Assembly: GCA_937920495.1 (NCBI GenBank)
Contig: CALEUQ010000033.1
Span: 1-53,624, forward strand
DNA: 53,624 nucleotides
Origin: an uncultured bacterium
Lineage (GTDB): Bacteria; Spirochaetota; UBA4802; UB4802
Direction: 5' to 3'
Under the pieces are notes generated by a model. That model saw only the letters and a list, made by a program, of their open reading frames with translations. It did no database searches and had not been told where the DNA came from. The translations under genes were made by a program, and so were the position numbers. This document shows, piece after piece, positions 7,654 to 17,498 of the stretch (positions are counted from its first letter, which is position 1; each line of letters starts with the position of its first letter).

Positions 7654-9621
7654 ATGAATGGTATTGAAAAAATAAAGTGTAGTGCGGTAAGTGATTTTGC
7701 TTCTGCTTATCGCAGGATGCGTGCAGTATTGATTATCATAGTGTTTTGCCAACTATTGACTGCAGGTGCCATCGCACAAAATCCAAACACCATTGCAGAG
7801 ATTAATAAACGCGCTCAGGAGTATTATGATTCAAAAGAGCTTTCAAAGGCCATAATTGAATGGTTGAAGATACTGGAAATTGATCCAAATAATGAAGAAG
7901 TCCAGCGGAAAATAGAACTTGTATATGAAGAAAAGCATAAAAAAGATATATCCATACAAAGAGCAAAACTATATTATCGGCTGTCAAGGAAGGTGCTTGC
8001 CGGTGATGTTGAAAATGCAAAGAACCATTCAAAGACTGCAATAGATAATTTTATAATTGCCTATCGAATGGATCCCAATGACCCCGAATTGCAAATATTA
8101 AAAGAAGATCTAAAGCTTCTTGATAATGAGATCAAACTTGAATTAGCTAAGAAACGAATGGCCGGGGAGATAAAGAAAAAATATTATGCACTGTTAGAGG
8201 ATGCTAATAAATTAATGGTGGAAAAGCAGTATGAAGACGCTGTGAAAGTATGGGATGAAATATTGCGTTTAGTTCCGCTTGATACTGTTGCTATGGAAGG
8301 GAAACGTCAGGCCGAACTTGCTATTAGCAACAGGTTAAAATATGAAAAGATCATGATGTTGATTGCTTCGGGTGAAGAATTATTTAAACAGGAAAAATAT
8401 ATTGATTCAAAAAATGATTTTTTACAGGTTTTAAATTTAGATGCTAAAAACAGAGTTGCAAAAGATTATATTGCAAAAATTGATGATATACTGGAAGAAA
8501 AACGAACGTATGAACAGCGCCGTATACAGGCAGAGCAGTTTTATGTTGCTGGCATAAACAATTTAAAAACCTATGAATTTGATCAAGCAAAAGACAATTT
8601 TGAAAATGCTTTAGCATTAATTGATAACTATAAAGATGCAAAAGCCCAGCTGGAAGCCATTCCCAGATTAAAAAAGGAATGGGAAGAACAACAGCGGTTG
8701 TTAAAGCTACAAAAAATTGACAAAACATTTCAGGAAGGTTTGATTGCGCTGACCGAAGGAAGGTACAGAGATGCAGTAGCCGCATTTCAGGCTACCCTAA
8801 CATTAGATCCAAAAAATGCATTAGCAAAGCGTTATCTTTCTACTGCTCTTGATGCACTGAGAGTTCAGGAAGAGGAGGTTGTTGATCAAAATAATCCGTA
8901 TTATTCTATTATTCAGCCATTGATTGAATCAGGAAAACGCCTGTACAATCAGGGTAGATTTGATGAATCCAGAAAACAGTGGCAGAAAATATTAAATCTG
9001 TTTCCGCAAAATAGAATTGCTACTGAATATCTGTTGCGTTGCGATCTGGCACAAAATCCAGAATCATTTAAGAAGTTTGCAGACAATATAGTCAATGAAG
9101 GCAAGAAGTATTTAGCCGAACGTAAATTTAATGAAGCGTATAAAAAATTTGAGTTAATTGCTTCAATAGATCCACAGTACCCTGAAATTCAGAATTTAAT
9201 GGCGCTATCACGAGTTGAAAAAAAGAAAGCAGGTTTTGAGGGTACGGATGAAGATTTCCGAAGAAGATATAATGTAGCTATGCAATTGTATCAGCAGGGT
9301 GGGAAAAACAACCTTGAAAAAGCGTTGGCGGAATTCAAGGCTATTGATAATAAATATCCTGATAATATCCAGATAGCAATAATTATTAATAAAATTGAAT
9401 CACAGTTGCGCTTTGAGGTAACCGAGGAACGCGAAGCTAAAAAGCTCACACCACGTCAGCAGGAGTTGGTGCGTGAGTATTATTTTAAGGGGATAAATTA
9501 TTACAGTAATAATCAATTTGAACTGGCTATTACTGAGTGGAGAAAGGTACTTGCAATTGATCCTAATCATGAAAAAGCAAAAAATAACATCAAAAAATGT
9601 TTAATATTATTAGGCAGGTAA
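7654..9621 (+). CDS. Exported TPR-repeat protein
   Basis: The 655-residue protein consists largely of tetratricopeptide-like helix pairs, with recurrent motifs such as AIIEWLKILEIDP, AVAAFQATLTLDP and AITEWRKVLAIDP, interleaved with charged coiled-coil segments. A hydrophobic stretch (about residues 22-40) ending in AIAQ is a signal peptide; with the ATG at 7654 its n-region is unusually long, and an internal ATG at 7717 would give a very short one but has an SD-like AGG too close. It probably scaffolds protein contacts in the periplasm. It lies 3 nt before the SpoIIE-type phosphatase gene. Confidence 0.75.
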   Translation: MNGIEKIKCSAVSDFASAYRRMRAVLIIIVFCQLLTAGAIAQNPNTIAEINKRAQEYYDSKELSKAIIEWLKILEIDPNNEEVQRKIELVYEEKHKKDISIQRAKLYYRLSRKVLAGDVENAKNHSKTAIDNFIIAYRMDPNDPELQILKEDLKLLDNEIKLELAKKRMAGEIKKKYYALLEDANKLMVEKQYEDAVKVWDEILRLVPLDTVAMEGKRQAELAISNRLKYEKIMMLIASGEELFKQEKYIDSKNDFLQVLNLDAKNRVAKDYIAKIDDILEEKRTYEQRRIQAEQFYVAGINNLKTYEFDQAKDNFENALALIDNYKDAKAQLEAIPRLKKEWEEQQRLLKLQKIDKTFQEGLIALTEGRYRDAVAAFQATLTLDPKNALAKRYLSTALDALRVQEEEVVDQNNPYYSIIQPLIESGKRLYNQGRFDESRKQWQKILNLFPQNRIATEYLLRCDLAQNPESFKKFADNIVNEGKKYLAERKFNEAYKKFELIASIDPQYPEIQNLMALSRVEKKKAGFEGTDEDFRRRYNVAMQLYQQGGKNNLEKALAEFKAIDNKYPDNIQIAIIINKIESQLRFEVTEEREAKKLTPRQQELVREYYFKGINYYSNNQFELAITEWRKVLAIDPNHEKAKNNIKKCLILLGR

Positions 9622-9624
9622 AAA

Positions 9625-11217
9625 ATGGCTGAGGAAGCAAAGATTCAAAAAGAAGACAACCAAACCAAAAAAAATAAAGTCAAGAATCAAAAAGAAGAAC
9701 AAAAGGCAACTAAATCACATGAAGTGCGTTTTAGTCTTCGTTTAAAATTCTCATTGGCAATAATTGTATTAGCCAGTAGCATCATTGCTGTTATGACATA
9801 TTATTTTATACAACAGGAATCTGAATTGCTGCGTAAACAGATATTGCAATTTGCTAATCGCGAAACAGAACGCCTGGCAGTTATAGCCAGAGAGTCAATC
9901 AGCCAGAAAGATGAGTTACCTCTGGTAGGAGCTGTTCAGGACATTAAAAATTTGGAATTTGTTGCTTATATCTATGTGTTAGATACAAATAAACGCATAA
10001 TTCAGAATTTTGATCCAGCAAAAAACGGGACTATTATTGATGATGATTTAACTAAAAAGGCAATAGACAATACCAACACAGAAAAACCTATGCTCCTGGT
10101 ATATAAGGATGTAAAAACCGGAATTAATTATTATGATTTATCAATGCCTCTTTTTCATACAGTACAAAAAGTAAGAATAGGAACAGTACGATTAGGATTT
10201 AGCGAGGAAATTATTTTATCCGAAATACGAAAAATGACAATTACAATTCTTTTAATAGGTGCATTTTTTATTGGGCTTTCTGTGGTGGGTTCAATTGTTC
10301 TTTCAAGTGTAATTATAAAACCAATTAAAAAACTTACTGAAGGGGCAGTAATTATTGGTAACGGCAATCTTGATTATAAAATACAGATTGATAGTACCGA
10401 TGAAATAGGTAAATTAGCGGCAGAATTCAATCAGATGACCCAGCGATTGAAGGTTGCTCAGAAGATGGAGATAGAAAGCAGGATTATGCAGGAGCAGATT
10501 GATCTGGCACGCGAGATTCAGGAAGGCTTGAACCCGATGGGGTTTTACAATAAAAATGGGGTTGAAATTAAAGGCTTTACACGCGCAGCAAAAGGTGTGG
10601 GTGGCGATTATTTTGACTATATTGATATCGATCAATACAGGGTTGGAGCGTTAATAAGCGATGTTTCTGGCAAAGGTGTACCTGCATCACTGGTTATGGT
10701 AATGATTCGCACTGTATTCGTTTCTTATATTAGAAAAGGAGATGTGCAATGTGCCGATGTTGTCAAAGCCATTAATGATGCTCTGAGTGCTGATTTTGCA
10801 GTTGATAAATTTGCAACATTGTTCTTTATGATATATGACCGATCAACTCATGAGATATCATTTTCAAATGCCGGGCATGGACCATTATTCTGTTATCGTT
10901 CAGCATTAAATGCCTGTACGCTTACAAAATTGGATGGAGTACCAATAGGTATCATGGAAGATGTTGATTATAAACAGGCAAAAGTACCTTTAAATATAGG
11001 CGATATTGTTGTGCTGTATACTGATGGTGTAACGGAAATGCGTAATGCCAATAAAGAAGAATATGGTCAGAAACGATTAAAAGATTTAATACTTGCAAAT
11101 AAAAATCTTAATGCAAAAGAGATAGCTGATGCAATTGTAACAGATGTTGATAATTTCAGAGGGGAAGTGCCTCCTCATGATGATATGACACTGCTTGTAT
11201 TAAAACGGACAGCGTAA
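9625..11217 (+). CDS. Membrane sensor serine phosphatase (HAMP plus SpoIIE/PP2C)
   Basis: After a Lys-rich N-terminus of about 35 residues come a transmembrane helix (about 40-60), an extracytoplasmic sensor of about 130 residues, a second helix (about 195-218), a HAMP domain, a short coiled coil, and a SpoIIE/PP2C phosphatase (about 295-528). The metal-binding motifs GGDYFDY, SDVSGKG, NAGHG, LYTDGVTE and HDDMT are all present, so the enzyme should be active. Such phosphatases dephosphorylate STAS-domain anti-sigma antagonists in partner-switching. A STAS gene is convergent 9 nt beyond its stop and is the natural substrate candidate. No anti-sigma kinase is seen here. Confidence 0.9.
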   Translation: MAEEAKIQKEDNQTKKNKVKNQKEEQKATKSHEVRFSLRLKFSLAIIVLASSIIAVMTYYFIQQESELLRKQILQFANRETERLAVIARESISQKDELPLVGAVQDIKNLEFVAYIYVLDTNKRIIQNFDPAKNGTIIDDDLTKKAIDNTNTEKPMLLVYKDVKTGINYYDLSMPLFHTVQKVRIGTVRLGFSEEIILSEIRKMTITILLIGAFFIGLSVVGSIVLSSVIIKPIKKLTEGAVIIGNGNLDYKIQIDSTDEIGKLAAEFNQMTQRLKVAQKMEIESRIMQEQIDLAREIQEGLNPMGFYNKNGVEIKGFTRAAKGVGGDYFDYIDIDQYRVGALISDVSGKGVPASLVMVMIRTVFVSYIRKGDVQCADVVKAINDALSADFAVDKFATLFFMIYDRSTHEISFSNAGHGPLFCYRSALNACTLTKLDGVPIGIMEDVDYKQAKVPLNIGDIVVLYTDGVTEMRNANKEEYGQKRLKDLILANKNLNAKEIADAIVTDVDNFRGEVPPHDDMTLLVLKRTA

Positions 11218-11226
11218 ATCATAAAA

Positions 11227-11550
11227 TTACAATAAATCTTCCTCGCTTTCGTAAATGGTAAAAAACTTATCCAGTGTGGCTAATTTTAATATATTTAACA
11301 CATCATCATGGATATTCATCAATGCAAATTTGCCATTGTGAGCTCGCATCTTTTTTTGACCAGCAACAAGAGCACCTATACCGGAAGAATCCATGTAATT
11401 AACATCTTTTAAATCCACTACAACACTTGAATAAGAACCATCGGTAACGCTGAATAATGCTTTTTTCAATTCACTTACATTATACAGGTCAACTTCACCA
11501 CTGATTGAAATTACTTTGTGTTCACCAATATCTTTGAATTCTATTTCCAT
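11227..11550 (-). CDS. STAS-domain anti-sigma factor antagonist
   Basis: This 107-residue single STAS domain has the SpoIIAA/RsbV pattern: GEVDLYN near the start and the MDSSGIGAL loop at 53-61, where Ser55 or Ser56 is the conserved phosphorylation site. Unphosphorylated antagonists bind anti-sigma kinases and free a sigma factor. GGGAG lies about 8 nt before the ATG. It is transcribed toward the phosphatase gene that probably acts on it. A 178-nt gap on its 5' side may carry its promoter; I see no strong element there. Confidence 0.9.
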   Translation of the reverse strand: MEIEFKDIGEHKVISISGEVDLYNVSELKKALFSVTDGSYSSVVVDLKDVNYMDSSGIGALVAGQKKMRAHNGKFALMNIHDDVLNILKLATLDKFFTIYESEEDLL

Positions 11551-11728
11551 TTAACTATCTCCCAAAATATTTTACAATAATATAACTAATTATATTAAAT
11601 GTCACACAGCCAAAAGCTGCGGAAGTGTGCACGCCATTTTTCAAAAAATAAATGTAATTAATACATGGTGCAATAACATAATTGATGTGTAGTATATGAA
11701 ATAACAATTTTAATTTCAAGCATATTTT

Positions 11729-12799
11729 TTAGTTAACCGGCAAACTGAAAGAAAATTTAACCCAACTACCATATTCCGAATCAGCCCAGATTTTGCCTTT
11801 ATGTTTTTCAATTATTGACTTACAGATATACAGTCCTAATCCTGAACCTTTTATTCCCTCAGTGCCTTTTTGTTTTAAGCGTGAAAATTTCTTAAACAGT
11901 TTATCCATGCCTTCAGGTGGGATGCCTACACCTTCATTGAAAACTGAAAATATATACTCGTTGTTTGACTGTATTAGTTCTATTTTAATGGTTGTATCCG
12001 CTTTACCATATTTTATGGCATTATTGATAAAATTTGTAACAACAATTTTGAGCAAATTTGCGTCTGCTTTTATTTTAGGTTTTACTTCTATATTGAGATC
12101 CAGTTTCATGTTCTTAATGTTGTTAACATGTTCAGGCATTTCTACTATTGGTTTTATGACTTCCTCATACAGGTCAATCTCTTGCTGAAATGATTCCAGA
12201 GAATCAAGTTCCATTTTGGATAAATCTAAATAATTACGGATAATATCTTCTAAATACTGACAATTGCGCAAAATTGTTTCTATAATTTTCTGCTGCTCAG
12301 GTGAAAGGTTGCCAAAATAGCCTTTATAAAGTGTTTCAGCAGTTGTATGAACTACTGATACTGGACTTTTTAATTCGTGTGATACTATCGCCATTAAATC
12401 AAGCATTGCAGCCTCAGCTTTATTCTGGCGGGCATTGATTGCATTGTCTACAACGTTTCGCAGTTCATCAGGGGTAAATGGTTTTGGAATATAATCAAAT
12501 GCACCTAATTTTAATGCCTCTCTTGCTGTATCAACTGTTGCAAATCCCGTAAAAATTATAACGGTAACATCAGGCTGTTCCTTCCGTAATGTTTTTAATA
12601 CATCCATACCTCCCAGCTGGGGCATCTTTAAGTCGGTAATGACAATATCATATTTTTTTGATTTGGCTTTTTCAAGGCCTTCAATGCCGTTTTGAGCGGT
12701 ATCTATCTCCAGATCTTCTCTTTTTTTTAAGATCTTTTCACAGCTTTTTAATATAATATCTTCATCATCAATAATCAGAATTTTTATCTTTTTTTCCAT
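11729..12799 (-). CDS. Hybrid response regulator-histidine kinase
   Basis: The 356-residue soluble protein has an N-terminal receiver domain (1-120) with Asp11, Asp12, phospho-acceptor Asp56, Thr84 and Lys106 all in place. A HisKA domain follows with SHELKSP (His141), then an ATPase domain with an N-box (NFINNAIKYG), GVGIPPEG and GSGLGLYI. The REC-first order suggests a relay protein whose kinase output is controlled by an upstream phosphodonor. It has no membrane segment and no adjacent regulator or DNA-binding partner. It stands alone between the STAS gene and the VWA/MoxR pair. Confidence 0.9.
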   Translation of the reverse strand: MEKKIKILIIDDEDIILKSCEKILKKREDLEIDTAQNGIEGLEKAKSKKYDIVITDLKMPQLGGMDVLKTLRKEQPDVTVIIFTGFATVDTAREALKLGAFDYIPKPFTPDELRNVVDNAINARQNKAEAAMLDLMAIVSHELKSPVSVVHTTAETLYKGYFGNLSPEQQKIIETILRNCQYLEDIIRNYLDLSKMELDSLESFQQEIDLYEEVIKPIVEMPEHVNNIKNMKLDLNIEVKPKIKADANLLKIVVTNFINNAIKYGKADTTIKIELIQSNNEYIFSVFNEGVGIPPEGMDKLFKKFSRLKQKGTEGIKGSGLGLYICKSIIEKHKGKIWADSEYGSWVKFSFSLPVN

Positions 12800-12888
12800 A
12801 ATAATTAGAACACCATTAATTAGATTTATACTACATTAATTCTATTTAAGGTAAATGCTGCATAAGTGTCAAGTAAATAGAATGATAA

Positions 12889-14253
12889 CTATTTTTTTTG
12901 TATAAACAGCGTATCTATGAAGTTTGACAAATCAAGGAAGTTTTTAACTTCTCGCATTTCGGTGCAATGAGGTATATATACACTTGCGATGCTGTCACTC
13001 CAGTCCCATAAATGCTTTCTGTCAGGGTTAAGCCAGTAAATATTGCGTGAACGTTCTTTGATCTTGATAAAAGAATCAAGTCCGGGATCCTGATTGTTGT
13101 TGCGTGCATCGCCCAAAATTAATACTGTAGTTTTGTGTGTTAATGCATCGCTGTAATTATGAATAAACTGGTTAAAGCTGTTGCCATAGTTGCTTCCCCA
13201 GCCGTAAGTGAAATTGGTATCGTTAAAAATAGAATTCAAAGCCCTTTCGGGATCCATTTCCCTGAATAAATCAGTAATTTCCACCAGATTACTGATAAAG
13301 GCAAAAGAACGTACTTTTGCAAATAAAGATTGTAATGTATATGTTAACAGCAGCATAAACCGGGAATATTGATTTACCGAACTTGAAATATCGCACATAA
13401 CAACAAGCTGTGGCCTGTCAACTTTACGATCTCTGTGAAATATTTTAAATGGAACTCCGCCATATTGCAGATTGCGGCGCAAAGTTCTTTTAATATCAAT
13501 TGTGCCGTGTTTAACCCGTTTTTTGCGCAATGAAATCCTGTTTTTCATCTTCTGCCCAAAACGCTTGATTAGTTCACGCATCTCTTTAATCTCGTCAGGT
13601 TTTAACTGGTAAATATATTTGTTAAGCAGGTATTCTTCACGCTGTTTTATAGCCTTACCCATGTTGCGTTCAAACATTCTTCGGCGTAGCATGCCCATAA
13701 TAGCTTCAAATACCTGGGGCGATAGTTCCTGTTCAGTAGAGTCGTCGGCGCCACCAGAAGCAAATCGGGACCTTCTGTTAAAGAGTGACAATCCTATCGC
13801 GCCTCCAGCTTCTGATGATTGTATTTCATCAATGAGAATTTTGGTTAAATACTCATTAGATTTTTTGAAAAACGATTGTGGATGAGATTCCAGAAAATCA
13901 TCTATGAGAGATTCTAAAAAAGATTTTTCTTCCTGGGAAAAAATAAAATCTTCGGCATTGGTATGCGATGTATATACGTCCAGTAATGAGTCATTGCCCT
14001 TTTTCCTTTGAAAATATTCTTCAAAGCATTGATTAAAGATGGGTATATCAGTATAATCTTTAACTAATGTGGTTGCAAGTGTTTGTTTAAAGATTTCCTT
14101 TTCTGCTATTGAAATAAAAGGGAGGGCATGCAGCATATCCATTATTTCAACTATAGATATGTCAACTCCAGCTTTTTTTAAAACTTCAGCAAATTCAAAA
14201 AAAACAGCTTTTGCTTTGTCTTCTTCGCTAATAAATGATTTATCATACATCAT
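12889..14253 (-). CDS. CoxE-like VWA-domain protein
   Basis: The 454-residue protein has a helical N-terminal half and a C-terminal von Willebrand A domain. The metal-ion-dependent adhesion motif appears as CDISSSV (about residues 283-289), matching D-x-S-x-S, and a later strand ends in LGDARNN. There is no signal peptide. Proteins of this CoxE-like type work with MoxR ATPases to remodel or activate other proteins. The ATG lies 3 nt after the stop of the MoxR gene, without an obvious ribosome binding site, so translation is probably coupled. The client is unknown. Confidence 0.85.
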   Translation of the reverse strand: MMYDKSFISEEDKAKAVFFEFAEVLKKAGVDISIVEIMDMLHALPFISIAEKEIFKQTLATTLVKDYTDIPIFNQCFEEYFQRKKGNDSLLDVYTSHTNAEDFIFSQEEKSFLESLIDDFLESHPQSFFKKSNEYLTKILIDEIQSSEAGGAIGLSLFNRRSRFASGGADDSTEQELSPQVFEAIMGMLRRRMFERNMGKAIKQREEYLLNKYIYQLKPDEIKEMRELIKRFGQKMKNRISLRKKRVKHGTIDIKRTLRRNLQYGGVPFKIFHRDRKVDRPQLVVMCDISSSVNQYSRFMLLLTYTLQSLFAKVRSFAFISNLVEITDLFREMDPERALNSIFNDTNFTYGWGSNYGNSFNQFIHNYSDALTHKTTVLILGDARNNNQDPGLDSFIKIKERSRNIYWLNPDRKHLWDWSDSIASVYIPHCTEMREVKNFLDLSNFIDTLFIQKK

Positions 14254-14256
14254 AGT

Positions 14257-15165
14257 TTAATGAACTATTATGGTATTAATATTCTTCTTAACCAGCTCAA
14301 TATCTTTTTCGTATTTTAAAATAAAATTTAACGTATCAATAGCAATATTTCGGTTCAATACTTCACAGCCAAGAAGGGCTAGAGCCTTTGCCCAGTCTAA
14401 TGTTTCGCTTATGCTTGGATCTTTTTTTAAGGGGAGTTTTCGTATTTCATGAATAGTATTAATAATCTCTTTTATGAGATAGTTACCGCATTCAGGTACT
14501 TTTAATTTTACTATCTGTTCTTCAAGTTCCTTTGTTGGATAGTCAATGTAAAGATGAAGACAGCGGCGTTTAAGCGCATCAGACATTTCACGAGCGTTAT
14601 TGGAAGTAAGCAGTACAAAAGGCTTATTCACAGCAGTAATAGTTCCTATTTCAGGTATGGTAACTTGAAAATCGGAAAGCACTTCAAGCAAAAAAGCTTC
14701 AAATTCAGAATCAGATTTATCAATTTCATCAATAAGTAATAAAGAAGGTGTTTTATTGGTGATAGCTTTTAAAATGGGACGTGCAACAAGAAATTTTTCT
14801 GAAAAGAAAACATCTTCTTCAGTGGATAATTTGTTAACAGCATCTTTTAATGTTGCCTGGTCTTCCAGAATTTTTGATAATTTATCCTTAAGTATCTGGG
14901 TATACAGAAGCTGTTTTGCATATTCCCACTCATACAACGCTTTTGCTTCATCAAGTCCTTCATAACATTGAAGCCGGATAAGTTCATATCCTAACGCCTG
15001 TGCAATACACTTGCCTAAATCTGTTTTGCCCACTCCGGCAGGCCCTTCCACCAGAATTGGCTTCTGCATTTTTAATGCAAGATATACTGTTGTTGCAATT
15101 TCTTTTGAACAAATATATCGTTGTTTTTCCAATTGTTGAATGGTATCTTCAATAGAGTTAAACAT
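14257..15165 (-). CDS. MoxR-family AAA+ ATPase
   Basis: The 302-residue ATPase shows a Walker A motif GPAGVGKT (41-48), Walker B LLIDEIDKSD, a sensor-1 TSNN followed by LKRRC, and the C-terminal helical lid, at the normal family length. GAAGG stands about 8 nt before the ATG. It is the first gene of a two-gene operon with the CoxE-like VWA protein, the usual pairing for chaperone-like metal-insertion or complex-activation systems. The acyl-CoA-dehydrogenase-like gene 96 nt upstream is in the same direction and could be cotranscribed. Confidence 0.9.
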   Translation of the reverse strand: MFNSIEDTIQQLEKQRYICSKEIATTVYLALKMQKPILVEGPAGVGKTDLGKCIAQALGYELIRLQCYEGLDEAKALYEWEYAKQLLYTQILKDKLSKILEDQATLKDAVNKLSTEEDVFFSEKFLVARPILKAITNKTPSLLLIDEIDKSDSEFEAFLLEVLSDFQVTIPEIGTITAVNKPFVLLTSNNAREMSDALKRRCLHLYIDYPTKELEEQIVKLKVPECGNYLIKEIINTIHEIRKLPLKKDPSISETLDWAKALALLGCEVLNRNIAIDTLNFILKYEKDIELVKKNINTIIVH

Positions 15166-15261
15166 GATAATGCCTTCTATAAAATATTTTATGTCAATAA
15201 TATGAGTATAGCGTATTTATCAACAAAATTATATAAAAAATGAAATGATATACGCTGGTAG

Positions 15262-16191
15262 CTACAATCGTATTTTATTAAAAAGATTGAGATCGTTAAT
15301 ACGTAATTGGATGGGTTTGGTTATGGCATCAGGATGTTCCATGCAATAATTTGCAATCTTCTGTGTAATATTAAGCACACGTGCTACATCACCCAATGCG
15401 TCAACATATTTATCCGAAAACGCATTTTCAAGTTGTTCCCGTGAAAATTGCATTTGTAATGACAGCAATTCTTCTGCTTCATTAAGAGTATCCTGATAGG
15501 GTAGTGGGATATTTTTGGCTAAATAACACAAAAATGCAATATATGCTTCACCAATAAGTGAACGTTCTATAAGGCTCCATTTCTTAAGTATTTTGCGTAA
15601 CTGTTTGTCTTTTACCGGGCAACATTGTGAGGCATCACAAATATAATCATTAAGCGTTAAGGAAGAATGCTTTATAGTGGGTAATATTGAAAGATTTATA
15701 TCCTGTAACGCATTTTCCGGCAGGCTTTTAGAAGGTATATAAATCATTTTAGTAAATTTATCTTCACCTGGCCTTCTGGCAGTAAGCAACAGCATATCTG
15801 CATCGGCTCCACCGGAAATATAGCTTTTTTTACCTGAAAGCACAAGTGTATTTATATCCGAGTATCTGGCAATCATCCGGTAAGCGTCAGGTTCGGTATG
15901 AGCCATGGCACCTATTGTGGTGTCATGCAGATTAATGTTCCATCCCTGTAATTGATTAATATCAAACAGAATACATCGTATAAGCACAGACTGCACAATC
16001 CAGAGTAATGCAAACCCAAGATCTCCAGAGTGTAGTGCAATACTTGTTGAAGGCAGTTGTTTATAATCAAGTAAACAATGTGTTGGCGGATAGTCACGCG
16101 TAAATACATACCATGCATCTTTAAACAATGCATGATTATTCACGCGATCAATATAACTATGTTCCAGTGTTTGAAAGGTACTATCGCTCAT
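15262..16191 (-). CDS. Shortened acyl-CoA dehydrogenase-like protein
   Basis: The 309 residues align in pattern with the middle of an acyl-CoA dehydrogenase: GDLGFALLW, then AMAHTEPDAYRM, then LSGKKSYISGGADADMLLLTAR, the substrate/flavin-contacting middle domain. The usual family length is about 380. The N-terminal helical domain is compressed and the C-terminal bundle stops before the segment that holds the catalytic Glu in most members. It may be a non-catalytic or decaying relative, or a divergent subfamily. The ATG is 1 nt after the argG stop, so it is cotranscribed with argG, an odd pairing. Confidence 0.6.
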   Translation of the reverse strand: MSDSTFQTLEHSYIDRVNNHALFKDAWYVFTRDYPPTHCLLDYKQLPSTSIALHSGDLGFALLWIVQSVLIRCILFDINQLQGWNINLHDTTIGAMAHTEPDAYRMIARYSDINTLVLSGKKSYISGGADADMLLLTARRPGEDKFTKMIYIPSKSLPENALQDINLSILPTIKHSSLTLNDYICDASQCCPVKDKQLRKILKKWSLIERSLIGEAYIAFLCYLAKNIPLPYQDTLNEAEELLSLQMQFSREQLENAFSDKYVDALGDVARVLNITQKIANYCMEHPDAITKPIQLRINDLNLFNKIRL

Positions 16192-16192
16192 A

Positions 16193-17398
16193 TTATTTTC
16201 TTTTTTGTTTTAATAATGCTTCAATTTTTGTTTGTAAACCAAATAGATTTATAAAGCCAGTAGCATCCCTGTGATCATATAATGCACTTTCATCAAATGT
16301 TGCAATATCAGGTTCATATAATGTAACAGGGGATTTACGTCCAACTGCCATACAGGTACCCTTAAACAATTTCACTCGAACTGTACCGGTAACATTTTTT
16401 TGCGTCTCATTAATAAAGGCATCAAGAGCTTCACGCCGTTTTGTAAACCACTGGCCATAATACACCAGTTCAGCATATTCAATTGAAAGGCGGTCCTTTA
16501 AATGCTGTGTATCCCTGTCCAGTGTTATTGCTTCAAGATCACGGTGCGCTACGTGTAACACTGTGCCTGCTGGAGTTTCATATACACCGCGCGATTTAAT
16601 ACCAACAAGCCTGTTTTCTACAATGTCTATTCTGCCAACACCATTTTCTCCGGCAATTTTATTAAGCGTCTTCATCAGTGTTACAGGGTCCATGCGTGTG
16701 CCATCCAGTGCAACAGGCACTCCCTGCTCAAAATCTATCTCAATATATGTTGGTTTATCAGGTGCTTTTTCAGGTGCTCTGGTTAATATGAACATGCTGT
16801 CATCCGGTTCACGCCATGGATCTTCCAATATTCCACCTTCGTATGATATATGAAGTATGTTGCGGTCCATACTGTACGGTTTATCTTTTGTTACTGGAAC
16901 AGGTATATTGTGTTTTTCAGCATAGTCAAAAAGTGATGTTCGCGAGGTCAAATTCCATTCACGCCATGGGGCAATAATTTTAAGCTGCGGTGCAAGAGCC
17001 TTAAATGTCATTTCAAAGCGGACCTGATCGTTGCCCTTGCCGGTTGCACCATGGCACACAGCATCGGCACCTTCTTTTAAAGCTATCTCAACCTGCCGTT
17101 TTGCTATAACAGGGCGGGCAATTGATGTGCCCAGTAAGTATCGGTTTTCATAAATGGCATTTGCTTTGATACATGGAAAAATGAAATCACGCACAAATTC
17201 TTCTTTAAGATCTTCAATATAACATTTTGATGCACCGGTATTGATGGCCTTTTGCTCTAAACCATCAAGTTCTTCTTCCTGACCAACATCTGCTGCATAA
17301 CAAATTACTTCACATTTATAGGTTTCAAGCAGCCATTTCACAATAACTGAAGTGTCAAGACCACCCGAATATGCCAGAACTACTTTTTTAACAGACAT
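16193..17398 (-). CDS. argG: Argininosuccinate synthase
   Basis: ArgG joins citrulline and aspartate using ATP, the seventh step of arginine synthesis. The 401-residue protein has the N-type ATP pyrophosphatase loop SGGLDTSV near the start and the family segments [19 protein letters not shown] and [17 protein letters not shown] at 17398 is chosen because AGGAGA lies about 9 nt upstream; an upstream extension adds 15 residues not found in the family. A possible promoter lies at 17441-17469. argF and argD are about 3.6 kb further along on the same strand, so arginine genes are loosely grouped; argH is not in the window. Confidence 0.95.
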   Translation of the reverse strand: MSVKKVVLAYSGGLDTSVIVKWLLETYKCEVICYAADVGQEEELDGLEQKAINTGASKCYIEDLKEEFVRDFIFPCIKANAIYENRYLLGTSIARPVIAKRQVEIALKEGADAVCHGATGKGNDQVRFEMTFKALAPQLKIIAPWREWNLTSRTSLFDYAEKHNIPVPVTKDKPYSMDRNILHISYEGGILEDPWREPDDSMFILTRAPEKAPDKPTYIEIDFEQGVPVALDGTRMDPVTLMKTLNKIAGENGVGRIDIVENRLVGIKSRGVYETPAGTVLHVAHRDLEAITLDRDTQHLKDRLSIEYAELVYYGQWFTKRREALDAFINETQKNVTGTVRVKLFKGTCMAVGRKSPVTLYEPDIATFDESALYDHRDATGFINLFGLQTKIEALLKQKRK

Positions 17399-17440
17399 GA
17401 TTGTTTTTCTCCTAATTTTGCATAAAAATAAAACAAGTAC

Positions 17441-17469
17441 CAAATACAGGATTGTTAAACTGTTGTCAA
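17441..17469 (-). promoter_or_regulatory. Possible argG promoter
   Basis: Read on the minus strand, TTGACA (17469-17464) and TATTTG (17446-17441) are 17 nt apart, with the argG ribosome binding site downstream. The -10 element is weak. No ARG-box-like palindrome is visible. Confidence 0.4.
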
Positions 17470-17498
17470 TTTAGTTTATTATGATAATAATTAAAAAA

